Notes under the pieces: generated by a model
Database searches by the model: none
What the model saw: only the letters and a program-made list of their open reading frames with translations
What the model was told of the DNA's origin: nothing
NCBI RefSeq assembly: GCF_018069755.1
Contig: NZ_JAGQDE010000027.1
Location: 1 to 53,822, forward strand
DNA length: 53,822 bases
Direction: 5' to 3'
From: Ideonella aquatica
GTDB lineage: Bacteria; Pseudomonadota; Gammaproteobacteria; Burkholderiales; Burkholderiaceae_C
Part shown: piece by piece, positions 28,583-37,011 of the stretch
Layout: each line of letters starts with the position of its first letter
Numbering within the stretch: the first letter of the stretch is position 1
Program-made: the position numbers and the translations under genes

Positions 28583-29163
28583 GCCACCGCTCCCTTGAAA
28601 AGTGCCACCCGGCCCTGCCGGTTCACGCAGATCGTGCGCGCCGAGCGATCGGATCCGCTGTTCGGGGCGAAACGCACCCAGGATTGGGCGTCGCTGGGCA
28701 GCGCGGCGCCGTCGGTGCGCAGCAGGATGCCGGTGCGCGCCACGGTCAGCGACTGGGCACTGCCCTCGGCCGACTTGAGACCGGCCGGCCCGGAAAACAC
28801 CCGCAGGACGGGCTCGTCGGTCTCGCGGACACCGTTGTTGTTGTAGTCGATGAAGCTGATCCAGCCCTGGCTCCAGGTCTTGCTTCCTGAGCACTGGGCG
28901 TCGGCCGTGTCGAGGTTCTTGCCGGCACAGACTGAGACCTCGACCAAGCGCTTCATCGCCTCGCTGCGCGCCTGGCGCAACGACGAGACCAGCTCCTCGG
29001 CCTGTGACTCGGCGATTCGGCCACCCACGAAATCCCGCATGAAGGGCACGGCGGACACCACCAGGATGGCCAGCACGACCAGCGTGACGGCCAGCTCGAT
29101 GACAGTGAATCCCCGGCCCGTGTGGGGAGCCGGTGACCCTGGACGGATTGCGACGCATCTCAT
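28573..29163 (-). CDS. fimU: GspH/FimT-family minor pilin FimU
   Basis: A 196-residue pseudopilin-like protein of the GspH/FimT family. The leader ends TGRG (residue 18), and the mature start is FTVIELAVTLVVLAILVVSA with Glu at +5. The helix is followed by the family's globular part: RQARSEAMKR, a Cys in VCAGKN, WSQGWISFIDYNNNG, and the C-terminal ICVNRQGR. The last is a hallmark of FimU/FimT. It is the second gene of the operon, 75 bp behind a second FimT-like gene. By order (before pilV) it is the FimU equivalent. Confidence 0.88.
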   Translation of the reverse strand: MRCVAIRPGSPAPHTGRGFTVIELAVTLVVLAILVVSAVPFMRDFVGGRIAESQAEELVSSLRQARSEAMKRLVEVSVCAGKNLDTADAQCSGSKTWSQGWISFIDYNNNGVRETDEPVLRVFSGPAGLKSAEGSAQSLTVARTGILLRTDGAALPSDAQSWVRFAPNSGSDRSARTICVNRQGRVALFKGAVACA

Positions 29164-29238
29164 ACCGCCATTGTCGGTCGGGTGCCGCGGGCCTTGACGC
29201 GAGCGCCGGACAAAAGGCCCCCGGACGGCGACGAACGG

Positions 29239-29829
29239 TCATACCGAACCCGCACAGGGCAGCACCCGGGACAGCAGGCGCAGCCGGCCCGGCTTGTTGA
29301 CGCAGGCCCGGCGGGCACCGACCACGTCCGGCGCCGCCGGATCGCTGCCCTCGGGGACGAAGTCGATGTGGGAGGCGGCATTCAGCGAAATCCCGGTGGG
29401 CATGAAGCTGATGCGCCGCAGCGTGGCCAGCACCCGCGGTGGATGGGGCGGGGGCTGGATGGCCTGCAGCAGCAGGTCGTTCGGCTCCAGCCGCCCGCGC
29501 TGCGCCCGGTCGACGAACACCAGCCAGCCGGCGCTCCATTCCAGGCTGTTGGCGCACACCGCGGCGGCGTCGCCGGCCTGGGGATCGCGCGGGCAGACGG
29601 TCACCACCTCGGCGCGGGCCATGGCTTCGGCGCGCGCGCGGGCCAGCGCCGACACCATGCCCTCGACCGCGTGGTCAACGCTGCGAGCGCGCAGCATCTG
29701 TTGCGCCGGCTGCACGGCCGCCGAGGCCAGGATGGTCAGTACCGCCAGGCTGATCAGCAGCTCCAGCAGGCCGAAACCCGCACCCACGCGAGCGCGCCGA
29801 CGCTGGTGCAGACCACGTGAACACCTCAT
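29239..29829 (-). CDS. fimT: GspH/FimT-family minor pilin FimT
   Basis: A 196-residue relative of the next gene. The basic leader ends VGAG (residue 18), and the mature start is FGLLELLISLAVLTILASA with Glu at +5. The body has ARARAEAMAR, VCPRDP, WSAGWLVFVD and the C-terminal ACVNKPGR shared with FimU. The ATG at 29829 has AGGGAGA five bases before it; a longer reading with an upstream ATG is possible but lacks a ribosome site. It appears to be the first gene of the operon, next to the divergent ribD. Two FimT-type genes in a row occur in several beta- and gammaproteobacteria; FimT proteins have been linked to DNA uptake. Confidence 0.84.
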   Translation of the reverse strand: MRCSRGLHQRRRARVGAGFGLLELLISLAVLTILASAAVQPAQQMLRARSVDHAVEGMVSALARARAEAMARAEVVTVCPRDPQAGDAAAVCANSLEWSAGWLVFVDRAQRGRLEPNDLLLQAIQPPPHPPRVLATLRRISFMPTGISLNAASHIDFVPEGSDPAAPDVVGARRACVNKPGRLRLLSRVLPCAGSV

Positions 29830-29976
29830 GGACGTCTCCCTGGATCGCGCCATCGACTGCAGCGCTGGCACCCGGTGCCGAGGTCGGCGTTGGGGGTGCA
29901 CCGCGATCCTGCACCGAGCGCGGCCGCGCGTCCCTCCCTCTGAAGGGGGGACAATCGCCGCGCAACCCCGTTACCG

Positions 29977-31086
29977 ATGCACGCTGCAGACCTCGACGCC
30001 CTCCACCTTGGCCAGGCCCTGGCGCTGGCCCGGCACGCCATTGGCCTGAGCGAGCCCAATCCGCGTGTGGGCTGCGTGCTGGTGGCGCCGGATGGCCGCC
30101 AGGTCATTGGCGAAGGTTTCACCCAGCAAGCCGGCGGTCCGCATGCCGAGGTGATGGCCTTGCGCGACGCCCAGACCCGCGCTCAGTCCACCCGCGGCGC
30201 CACCGCCTATGTCACGTTGGAGCCCTGCGCCCACCACGGCCGCACCCCCCCCTGCTGCGATGCCTTGGTGGCGGCTGGCGTGGCCCGCGTGGTGGCAGCC
30301 GTGGGCGATCCCAACCCGCTGGTCAATGGCCAGGGCATGGCCCGGCTGGCTGCCGCCGGGATCCGCGCCGAGTGGGGCCCGGCCGAGCTGGCCGAGCAGG
30401 CGCGGGAGTTGAACATCGGCTTCTTCTCGCGGATGCAGCGCGGCCGACCCTGGGTGCGGATGAAGATGGCCAGCTCGCTGGACGGCCGCACCGCCCTGGC
30501 CGATGGCCGCAGCCAGTGGATCACCGGGGCGGCTGCGCGTGCCGACGGCCACGCCTGGCGCGCCCGCGCCGGCGTGGTGCTGTGCGGCGTGGGCACCGTG
30601 CTGGCCGACGATCCGCGGCTGGATGTGCGCGAGGTGGCGATCGCCCGCCAGCCCCTGCGGGCGATCGTCGACACCCGGCTGCAGACGCCCCCCCAGGCGC
30701 GGCTGTTCGCCGCGGGCGGCTCGCCGGTGCGCCTCTACACCGCCAGCGCCGACAGCGCCGCCGCCCAGGCCCTGCGCGAGCGCGGCGCCACGCTGGTGCC
30801 CTGCCCGCTGGTGGACGGCCGCATTGATCTGGCCGCGGTGCTGGCCGACCTGCACGCGCTGGCCTGCAATGAGCTGCACCTGGAGTGCGGCCCCACGCTG
30901 GCCGGCGCCTGGCTGCAAGGCGGCTGGGTCGACGAGTTGCTGCTGTACCAGGCGCCGGTGCTGCTCGGGCCAGGCCGGCCACTGGCGCAACTGGCGGCGC
31001 TGCCCGGCCTGGACACCGCCATGCGCTGGCGGTTTCATGAGCTCACCAGGGTCGGAGACGACCTGCGCCTGCGCCTGCGCCGCTGA
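29977..31086 (+). CDS. ribD: bifunctional riboflavin deaminase/reductase RibD
   Basis: RibD carries out the deaminase and reductase steps of riboflavin synthesis, giving 5-amino-6-ribitylamino-uracil phosphate. The 369-residue protein has the N-terminal zinc deaminase domain (about 1-145): HAEVMAL (zinc His and catalytic Glu), then [13 protein letters not shown] with the zinc cysteines. The C-terminal reductase domain (about 150-369) has [11 protein letters not shown] and the [10 protein letters not shown] loop. It is transcribed away from the minor pilin operon and is 17 bp before ribB. Riboflavin synthase (ribE), usually second in this cluster, is absent here. No FMN riboswitch is seen in the 147 bp upstream. 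Confidence 0.96.
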   Translation: MHAADLDALHLGQALALARHAIGLSEPNPRVGCVLVAPDGRQVIGEGFTQQAGGPHAEVMALRDAQTRAQSTRGATAYVTLEPCAHHGRTPPCCDALVAAGVARVVAAVGDPNPLVNGQGMARLAAAGIRAEWGPAELAEQARELNIGFFSRMQRGRPWVRMKMASSLDGRTALADGRSQWITGAAARADGHAWRARAGVVLCGVGTVLADDPRLDVREVAIARQPLRAIVDTRLQTPPQARLFAAGGSPVRLYTASADSAAAQALRERGATLVPCPLVDGRIDLAAVLADLHALACNELHLECGPTLAGAWLQGGWVDELLLYQAPVLLGPGRPLAQLAALPGLDTAMRWRFHELTRVGDDLRLRLRR

Positions 31087-31103
31087 CGCCTACAATCCGG
31101 GCG

Positions 31104-32201
31104 ATGCCGATTTCCCCTGTTCCCGAGCTGGTCGCCGAACTGGCGGCCGGTCGCATGGTGGTCCTCGTTGACGAGGAAGACCGCGAAAACGAAGGCGACC
31201 TGGTCATGGCCGCCGACCATGTCACGCCTGAGGCGATCAACTTCATGGCCCGCTTCGGGCGTGGACTGATCTGCCTGACGCTCACCCGCGAACGCTGCGA
31301 ACGCCTGCGCCTGCCGCCGATGACGGCGCGCAACGGCACCTCGCACGGCACCGCCTTCACGGTGTCGATCGAGGCCGCCGAGGGCGTCACCACCGGCATC
31401 AGCGCCGCCGACCGCGCCCGCACCGTGCAGGCCGCGGTGGCCCGCGATGCGCGCGCCTCCGACCTGGTGCAGCCGGGCCACATCTTCCCGCTGCAGGCCC
31501 AGGACGGCGGCGTGCTGATGCGCGCCGGTCACACCGAGGCCGGCTGCGACCTGGCCGCGATGGCCGGCCTGAGCCCCGCCGCCGTGATCTGCGAGATCAT
31601 GAACGACGACGGCAGCATGGCCCGTCTGCCCGACCTGGAAATCTTTGCCAAGACCCATGGCCTGAAGATCGGCACCATCGCCGACCTGATCACCCACCGC
31701 AGCCGCCACGAGACCCTGGTCACCCACGCCGGCCAGCGCCGCCTGACCACCGCCCAGGGCGAGTTCGATGCGCACATCTTCCGCGACCACTCCGGCGGCG
31801 TGCACCTGGCCCTGTCAGTGGGCCGCTGGGCGCCCGGCGACGAGGTGCTGGTGCGCGTGCACGAGCCCTTCACCGTGGTCGACCTGCTCGACCACGCCGG
31901 CAGCAACCGCCATTCCTGGGGCCTGCCGCAGGCCCTGGCGCGGCTGCAGCAGGCCGGCCAGGGCGTGGCGGTGCTGCTGAACTGCGGCCGCGAATCGGCC
32001 GACGGCCTGCTGGCACAGCTGCTGCCGCAGGACGCCGGCGCCGCACCGCGCCCCAGCGTGGACCTGCGCACCTATGGGGTGGGCGCGCAGATCCTGCGCG
32101 AGCTGGGCATCACCCGCATGAAGCTGCTCGGCAGCCCGCGCCGCATGCCCAGCATGACCGGCTTCGGGCTCGAAGTGAGCGGCTTTGTCGCTGCCGACTG
32201 A
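31104..32201 (+). CDS. ribBA: DHBP synthase fused to a degenerate GTP cyclohydrolase II domain
   Basis: The N-terminal domain (about 1-200) is a complete 3,4-dihydroxy-2-butanone-4-phosphate synthase: [11 protein letters not shown] (23-33), [33 protein letters not shown] and ICEIMNDDG. It makes the four-carbon donor for lumazine synthase. The C-terminal domain (about 205-365) has the GTP cyclohydrolase II fold but lacks its active site: at 251-260 it reads [10 protein letters not shown] where active enzymes have a Cys, the two further zinc Cys are also gone, and only Cys294 remains. It is therefore probably of the RibBX type, with the second activity provided by a separate ribA elsewhere. It is co-transcribed with ribD, ribH and nusB. 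Confidence 0.92.
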   Translation: MPISPVPELVAELAAGRMVVLVDEEDRENEGDLVMAADHVTPEAINFMARFGRGLICLTLTRERCERLRLPPMTARNGTSHGTAFTVSIEAAEGVTTGISAADRARTVQAAVARDARASDLVQPGHIFPLQAQDGGVLMRAGHTEAGCDLAAMAGLSPAAVICEIMNDDGSMARLPDLEIFAKTHGLKIGTIADLITHRSRHETLVTHAGQRRLTTAQGEFDAHIFRDHSGGVHLALSVGRWAPGDEVLVRVHEPFTVVDLLDHAGSNRHSWGLPQALARLQQAGQGVAVLLNCGRESADGLLAQLLPQDAGAAPRPSVDLRTYGVGAQILRELGITRMKLLGSPRRMPSMTGFGLEVSGFVAAD

Positions 32202-32214
32202 ACACGAGGATTTC

Positions 32215-32679
32215 ATGCAAGGCGCCAACCAGGGCCAAGCCGGATCGCTCGACGGCCACGAGCTGTCGATCGCCATCGTCCGTGCCCGATTCAACGACGA
32301 CATCACCCGCAAGCTGGCGGAAGCCTGCCTGGCCGAGCTGGCCACGCTGGGCGTGGCCGAGCGCCACATCGAATTGGTCACCGTCCCCGGTGCGCTGGAG
32401 GTGCCGGTGGCCCTGAAGGCCCTGGCCGACAGCGAGGACTTCGACGCGTTGATCGCGCTGGGATGCATCATCCGCGGCGAGACCTACCACTTCGAACTCG
32501 TGGCCAACGAGAGCGGTGCCGGTGTCACCCGGGTGTCGCTGGACCACCAGATCCCGATCGCCAACGCCATCCTCACCGTCGAGAACGAGGCCCAGGCCTG
32601 GGCTCGCGCCGAGGACAAGGGCCGCGATGCCGCCCGCGTGGCCGTCGAGATGGCCAACCTGCTGGACGCGCTGCCATGA
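32215..32679 (+). CDS. ribH: 6,7-dimethyl-8-ribityllumazine synthase
   Basis: RibH condenses the RibD product with the RibB product to lumazine, the penultimate step of riboflavin synthesis. The 154-residue protein has [13 protein letters not shown] (about 18-30), the [11 protein letters not shown] substrate loop, [14 protein letters not shown] with the catalytic His, and [12 protein letters not shown]. It starts at the ATG at 32215, with ACGAGGA five bases before it, 13 bp behind ribB. Its stop overlaps the nusB start (ATGA), a conserved coupling in proteobacteria. Confidence 0.96.
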   Translation: MQGANQGQAGSLDGHELSIAIVRARFNDDITRKLAEACLAELATLGVAERHIELVTVPGALEVPVALKALADSEDFDALIALGCIIRGETYHFELVANESGAGVTRVSLDHQIPIANAILTVENEAQAWARAEDKGRDAARVAVEMANLLDALP

Positions 32680-33275
32680 GCGGCAAGAAAACCGGCGCCC
32701 GCGCGCCGCGCGACCCCGGTCACCAGCAGCACATTGCCGCGCGCCGCCAGGCCCGCGCCTATGCGCTGCAGGGGCTCTACCGCTGGCTGCTCAATGGCCA
32801 GGACCCGTCCACGCTGCTGCCCGAGGTGCGCGAGTTCGCGCTGCAGTCCATCATCGAGCGCCTGTCCACCCAGGGCAGCACCGAGCTGTCCACCGCGGAC
32901 GAACCCAGTGTCGAGGACGTGCAGGCCCAGATCCGTCGCCAGGCCGAGGTCGAGTTCGAGACCTGCGATGCGGTTCACCTTGATGCCCTGCTGTCGGGCT
33001 GCATCGAGACCGCGCCGCAGCTCGACGAAACCCTGCGCCGCTATGTCGACCGGCCAACCGAGCAGCTCTCGCCGGTGGAACACGCCGCGCTGCTGATCGG
33101 TGCCTACGAGCTGGCCCACTGCGTGGACGTGCCCTACCGCGTGGCCATCAACGAGGCCGTCAACCTGGCCAAGGCCTTCGGCGGCACCGACGGCCACAAG
33201 TACGTCAACGGCGTGCTGGACAAGGCCGCCGCGCAGCTGCGTCCCGCCGAAGTGGCGGCCGCCCGCGGGGGCTGA
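32676..33275 (+). CDS. nusB: transcription antitermination factor NusB
   Basis: NusB with NusE (S10) binds boxA RNA and supports antitermination in rRNA operons. This protein is 199 residues, longer than the about 140 of E. coli. The start has a basic extension ([12 protein letters not shown]), then the helical NusB core: [33 protein letters not shown] and [18 protein letters not shown] with [13 protein letters not shown]. The middle (about 60-95) is a longer linker with [14 protein letters not shown]. It overlaps the ribH stop by four bases. The downstream kinase starts 13 bp after its stop, so it may be co-transcribed. Confidence 0.96.
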   Translation: MSGKKTGARAPRDPGHQQHIAARRQARAYALQGLYRWLLNGQDPSTLLPEVREFALQSIIERLSTQGSTELSTADEPSVEDVQAQIRRQAEVEFETCDAVHLDALLSGCIETAPQLDETLRRYVDRPTEQLSPVEHAALLIGAYELAHCVDVPYRVAINEAVNLAKAFGGTDGHKYVNGVLDKAAAQLRPAEVAAARGG

Positions 33276-33288
33276 ACCCGTCTGACCG

Positions 33289-34839
33289 ATGCGCTGGACC
33301 CTGCCTTTCCTGCGCAAACGGCCGACGCCGGCTGATGCGGTGGACTCGGGCTTCGAGTCCACCGTGGTCGAAGACCTGCCCGCGGCCTTGCGATCGGCCA
33401 GTGCCACGGCAGCCTTGGCCGCGGTCGATCCGGCCAGCAACCAGGCCTCGATCGGCCATGTCGGCCGCTACACGCTGCGCTCGGTGCTGGGCGAAGGCGG
33501 CCTGGGCACCGTCTATGCCGCCTGGGATCCGCTGCTGTCGCGTGCGGTCGCGGTCAAGACCCTGCACCTGCCGGCCTCGGCCGCGGGCGATTACGGCAGC
33601 TCGCTCGACGACCTGATCCTCAACGAGGCCCGCGCCGCTGCGCGCCTGTCGCACCCGCACATCGTCACCGTCTTCGATGCCGGCCCGTCCGAGCAGGGCG
33701 TCTACATCGCGATGGAGCCGCTGCGCGGACGGGACCTGCGCCACCTGCTGCGCGAACAGTGGCAGCCCAGCCTGCTGGAGATCGCCCACCTGGTGCGCCG
33801 CGTGGCCGACGCCCTGGCCTACGCGCATGGCAAGGGCGTGATCCACTGCGACATCAAGCCCGCCAACATCTTCATGGTCGGCCGCAAGCTGCCCAAGGTG
33901 CTCGACTTCGGCATTGCGCGGGTGGCCCACCGCGACGTGCCGGCGGTCGAGGGCCCGCTCGCCGGCTCGCCCTACTACCTGGCGCCTGAACAACTGGCGG
34001 GCGCCGCGGTGGATCGCCGCTGTGACGTCTACTCACTGGGCGTGGTGATGTTCGAGCTGCTCACCGGGCAGCGGCCCTACACCGGCGCAACGATCGAGGA
34101 AATCCACCGCGCCGTGCGCGAAGCCCCGCTGCCGCTGGCGCGCCGGCTCAATGCCAAGGTGCCGGCAGCGCTGTCGGCGATCGCCGCGCGCGCCATGGCC
34201 CGCCGCCCCGAAGACCGCTACCCATCGGCCCGCCACATGGCCATGGACCTGCGCCACTGGCTGGAGTCGCCCGAGGCTGCCGCACTGGGCGAAACCCAGG
34301 ACCAGCAGCGCCGTCGTCTGCTGGTGCTGGCCGGCCTGTCACTCGGCGCCGCGGGTGTGGCGGCCGGCCTGCAAGCCTGGTGGACCTCGCAGCGCCCGGC
34401 CCCCACCATCGGCCCGGGCCGGCTGACCACCGAGGCCGCCCAGGCCAGCCCGCCGCCAGGCATCGTGGTGCCGCCTGCACCCGCACCCGCGTCGGCCACC
34501 GTCGCGTCCAGCCCGTCGGCCGACGCCGAGGCACTGGCCAAGGCAGCCGAGCCCACGCCACGCAAACCACCGTGGGTCAAGCCCAAGGCCGTCGAGACCA
34601 CCGCATCGGCACCGCCGCCACCCGCCCCACCCGCCAAGGGCCGGGTGCAGCTGGCCATCACCCCCTGGGGCGAGGTCGAGGTCGATGGCCGTCCGGTGGG
34701 CGTGGCGCCACCGCTGCGCCACCTGGACCTGCCGGCCGGCCCGCACACCATCACCGTGCGCAATGGCGAGGCACCGCCGCAGGTGCGTCAAGTCGAGGTC
34801 GACCCGGCCCAGCCTTCCACCCTGAAGTTCCGTTTCTGA
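33289..34839 (+). CDS. membrane-anchored Ser/Thr protein kinase with HCD catalytic loop
   Basis: A 516-residue Hanks-type kinase. The kinase domain spans about 60-325: glycine loop LGEGGLGTVY, Lys90 in VAVK, Glu113, catalytic HCDIKPAN with Asp188, DFG at 206-208 and APEQ. The usual HRD Arg is replaced by Cys187, a non-RD kinase. A membrane segment follows (about 343-365), then a Pro/Ala-rich linker and a C-terminal PEGA-like domain (about 448-516, GRVQLAITPWGEVEVDG then PLRHLDLPAGPHTITV). The kinase is thus cytoplasmic with a small periplasmic sensor or wall-contact domain. The gene overlaps the next lipoprotein gene by one base. Such kinases sit near type VI secretion genes in some Burkholderiales, but none is visible here. 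Confidence 0.9.
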   Translation: MRWTLPFLRKRPTPADAVDSGFESTVVEDLPAALRSASATAALAAVDPASNQASIGHVGRYTLRSVLGEGGLGTVYAAWDPLLSRAVAVKTLHLPASAAGDYGSSLDDLILNEARAAARLSHPHIVTVFDAGPSEQGVYIAMEPLRGRDLRHLLREQWQPSLLEIAHLVRRVADALAYAHGKGVIHCDIKPANIFMVGRKLPKVLDFGIARVAHRDVPAVEGPLAGSPYYLAPEQLAGAAVDRRCDVYSLGVVMFELLTGQRPYTGATIEEIHRAVREAPLPLARRLNAKVPAALSAIAARAMARRPEDRYPSARHMAMDLRHWLESPEAAALGETQDQQRRRLLVLAGLSLGAAGVAAGLQAWWTSQRPAPTIGPGRLTTEAAQASPPPGIVVPPAPAPASATVASSPSADAEALAKAAEPTPRKPPWVKPKAVETTASAPPPPAPPAKGRVQLAITPWGEVEVDGRPVGVAPPLRHLDLPAGPHTITVRNGEAPPQVRQVEVDPAQPSTLKFRF

Positions 34840-35228
34840 TGACTCCTCTTGCCCCGTTGCGCACCGTCCTGGCCGCCCTGCTGTGCGTCTGGCTGGCCGC
34901 CTGCAGCACGCCACCCACCGGGGTGGCCGAGGTGCTCGACCGTCCGGCCGAACGCCAACTGATCGCCGGCCTGCGCCTCTATGACGACGCCCAGTATCCC
35001 GAGGCCGAAGCCGCGCTGCAGGAGGCCCTGCGCCTGAGCCTGGCCAGCCCGCGCGACCGGGCCTCGGCGCACAAGACGCTGGCCTTCATCTTGTGCACCA
35101 GCCAGCGTGAAGCCGAGTGCGAGGCCGCCTTCCGTGCCGCCCGCGCCGCCGATCCGCAGTTCCAACTGGGCAAGTCCGAGGCCGGCCACCCGCTGTGGGG
35201 CCCGGTGTACCAGCGCAGCCTGCGCTGA
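34839..35228 (+). CDS. TssQ-like TPR lipoprotein
   Basis: A 129-residue lipoprotein. The signal peptide ends in the lipobox LAAC (Cys at residue 22), followed by a short helical repeat domain: LIAGLRLYDDAQYPEAEAAL, a TPR-like pair, then ASAHKTLAFILC and the conserved-looking end AGHPLWGPVYQR. It looks like the group described as TssQ, a type VI secretion-associated lipoprotein. The gene shares one base with the kinase stop, so the two are coupled and probably work together. Family assignment is from memory of the pattern and has moderate certainty. Confidence 0.68.
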   Translation: MTPLAPLRTVLAALLCVWLAACSTPPTGVAEVLDRPAERQLIAGLRLYDDAQYPEAEAALQEALRLSLASPRDRASAHKTLAFILCTSQREAECEAAFRAARAADPQFQLGKSEAGHPLWGPVYQRSLR

Positions 35229-35236
35229 GAACGTCC

Positions 35237-35647
35237 ATGTTCGAGTGGCCCGTGCGCGTCTACTGGGAGGACACCGATGCCGGTGGCATCGTGTTCTACG
35301 CCAACTACCTGAAGTTCATGGAGCGCGCCCGCACCGAATGGCTGCGCCAGCTGAACATCCATCAGCAGGCCCTGGCCGAGCAGCAGGGCCTGATCTTTGT
35401 GGTGACGGATGCCCAGTTGCGCTACCTCGCCTCGGCCCGGCTGGACGACGCGCTGCAGGTCAGCGTCGAGCCCGTCGAGATCGGCCGCTCCCGGCTGCGC
35501 CTGCGCCAGCGCTGCCGACTCGGCGACCAGTGGCTGTGCGACGGCACGATCAGCGTGGCCTGCATCGACCGCGCCCAGCACCGGCCGCGCCGCATTCCCA
35601 CCGACATCCTTGCCCGCCTGCAGCCGCAGGCCGACCTCACCGAATGA
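35237..35647 (+). CDS. ybgC: YbgC-type acyl-CoA thioesterase
   Basis: A 136-residue hotdog-fold thioesterase, the usual first gene of tol-pal operons. VYWEDTDAGGIVFYANYLKF at the start carries the 4-hydroxybenzoyl-CoA thioesterase motif with its catalytic Asp, followed by MERARTEWLR. The substrate is short-chain or phospholipid-related acyl-CoA/ACP; the cell role in tol operons is not firmly known. It starts at the ATG at 35237, nine bases after the lipoprotein stop, and its stop overlaps tolQ by four bases (ATGA). Confidence 0.93.
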   Translation: MFEWPVRVYWEDTDAGGIVFYANYLKFMERARTEWLRQLNIHQQALAEQQGLIFVVTDAQLRYLASARLDDALQVSVEPVEIGRSRLRLRQRCRLGDQWLCDGTISVACIDRAQHRPRRIPTDILARLQPQADLTE

Positions 35648-36333
35648 ACCAGGACCTGTCCATCGTTTCCCTCGTGCTCCACGCCAGCTGGGTCGTCCAG
35701 CTGGTGGTGGCCGGCCTGCTGCTGATCTCGCTGGCCAGCTGGACCGTGATCTTCGCCAAGCTGGTGGGCCTGGGGCGCGTGCGCCGCGGCAACGACCAGT
35801 TCGAGCAGGAGTTCTGGTCCGGCAAGAACCTCACCGACCTGTACCAGGCGGCCGGCACACGGCCGGACACCTCGCCGATGGAGCGCCTGTTCGCCAGCGG
35901 CATGCGCGAGTTCATGAAGCTGCGCGAGCGCCGCCTGGACACCGCCGCCCAACTCGACGGCGCCCGCCGCGCGATGAAGGCCAGCCTGCAGCGCGAGCTC
36001 GACGCGATTGAAGGTAACCTGGGCTTCCTGGCCTCGGTGGGCTCGGTCAGCCCCTACGTGGGCCTGTTCGGCACGGTGTGGGGAATCATGCATGCCTTCG
36101 TCGGCCTGTCGAACCTGCAGCAGGTGACGCTGGCCACGGTGGCGCCAGGCATCGCCGAGGCGCTGGTGGCCACCGCGATCGGCCTGTTCGCGGCGATCCC
36201 GGCCGTGATCGGCTACAACCGCTTCGCCCGCGAGATCGACCGCATCGCCATCCAGCTCGAGAGCTTCACCGAGGAGTTCTCCAACATCCTGCAGCGCAAC
36301 GTGTCCGCCCCGCCGGCGGGCGCCACGCGCTGA
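35644..36333 (+). CDS. tolQ: Tol-Pal system protein TolQ
   Basis: TolQ and TolR form the proton channel that energises TolA during outer-membrane constriction. The 229-residue protein has an N-terminal membrane segment (about 15-38, VVQLVVAGLLLISLASW), a cytoplasmic loop with MERLFASGMREF, and two C-terminal membrane segments, one with SVSPYVGLFGTVWGIMHAF and one with EALVATAIGLFAAIPAVIGYN. It is preceded by ybgC and followed by tolR seven bases later, which fixes the identity as TolQ, not ExbB. Confidence 0.96.
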   Translation: MNQDLSIVSLVLHASWVVQLVVAGLLLISLASWTVIFAKLVGLGRVRRGNDQFEQEFWSGKNLTDLYQAAGTRPDTSPMERLFASGMREFMKLRERRLDTAAQLDGARRAMKASLQRELDAIEGNLGFLASVGSVSPYVGLFGTVWGIMHAFVGLSNLQQVTLATVAPGIAEALVATAIGLFAAIPAVIGYNRFAREIDRIAIQLESFTEEFSNILQRNVSAPPAGATR

Positions 36334-36340
36334 GCCCGCC

Positions 36341-36769
<429 letters not shown>

Positions 36770-36780
36770 CATGGTGCCCC

Positions 36781-37009
36781 CACGCTCACTGTCGTTCGCT
36801 GCCCCCCGAGGGGGCGCTCAGTGGCTTCGGGCGGCCGGGCGCCACTGGCCTATGACACCCCCACGCTCACTGTCGTTCGCTGCCCCCCAAGGGGGCGCTC
36901 AGTGGCTTCGGGCGGCCGGGCGCCACTGGCCTATGACACCCCTACGCTCACTGCCGTTCGCTGCCCCCCAAGGGGGCGCTCAGTGGCTTCGGGCGGCCGG
37001 GCGCCACTG
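36781..37009. repeat. 81-bp tandem repeat, 2.8 copies, between tolR and tolA
   Basis: Units at 36781-36861, 36862-36942 and 36943-37009 (truncated) differ by only a few bases. Each holds two hairpins: GCCCCC-CGA-GGGGGC (36801-36815 in unit 1; CAA in the other units) and CAGTGGC with GCCACTG (36819-36825 with 36841-36847) around a G-rich loop. The array fills the gap between tolR and tolA. 81 is a multiple of three, so it stays open in one frame, but the product is not protein-like. The core matches the element at 566-607. It may dampen transcription into tolA or stabilise the tolQR message. Confidence 0.85.
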
Positions 37010-37011
37010 AG

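Noticed and set aside
29865-29880. Sigma-54-like TGGCAC/TGC pair upstream of the minor pilin operon
   Set aside because: The distance between the GG and GC elements is two bases too short, and the sequence is a plain palindrome near the fimT start.
29830-29976. Searched for an FMN riboswitch in front of ribD
   Set aside because: None of the conserved FMN aptamer blocks is present in the 147 bp between fimT and ribD.
36781-37009. Repeat array considered as CRISPR
   Set aside because: The units are contiguous with no unique spacers, and there are no cas genes.
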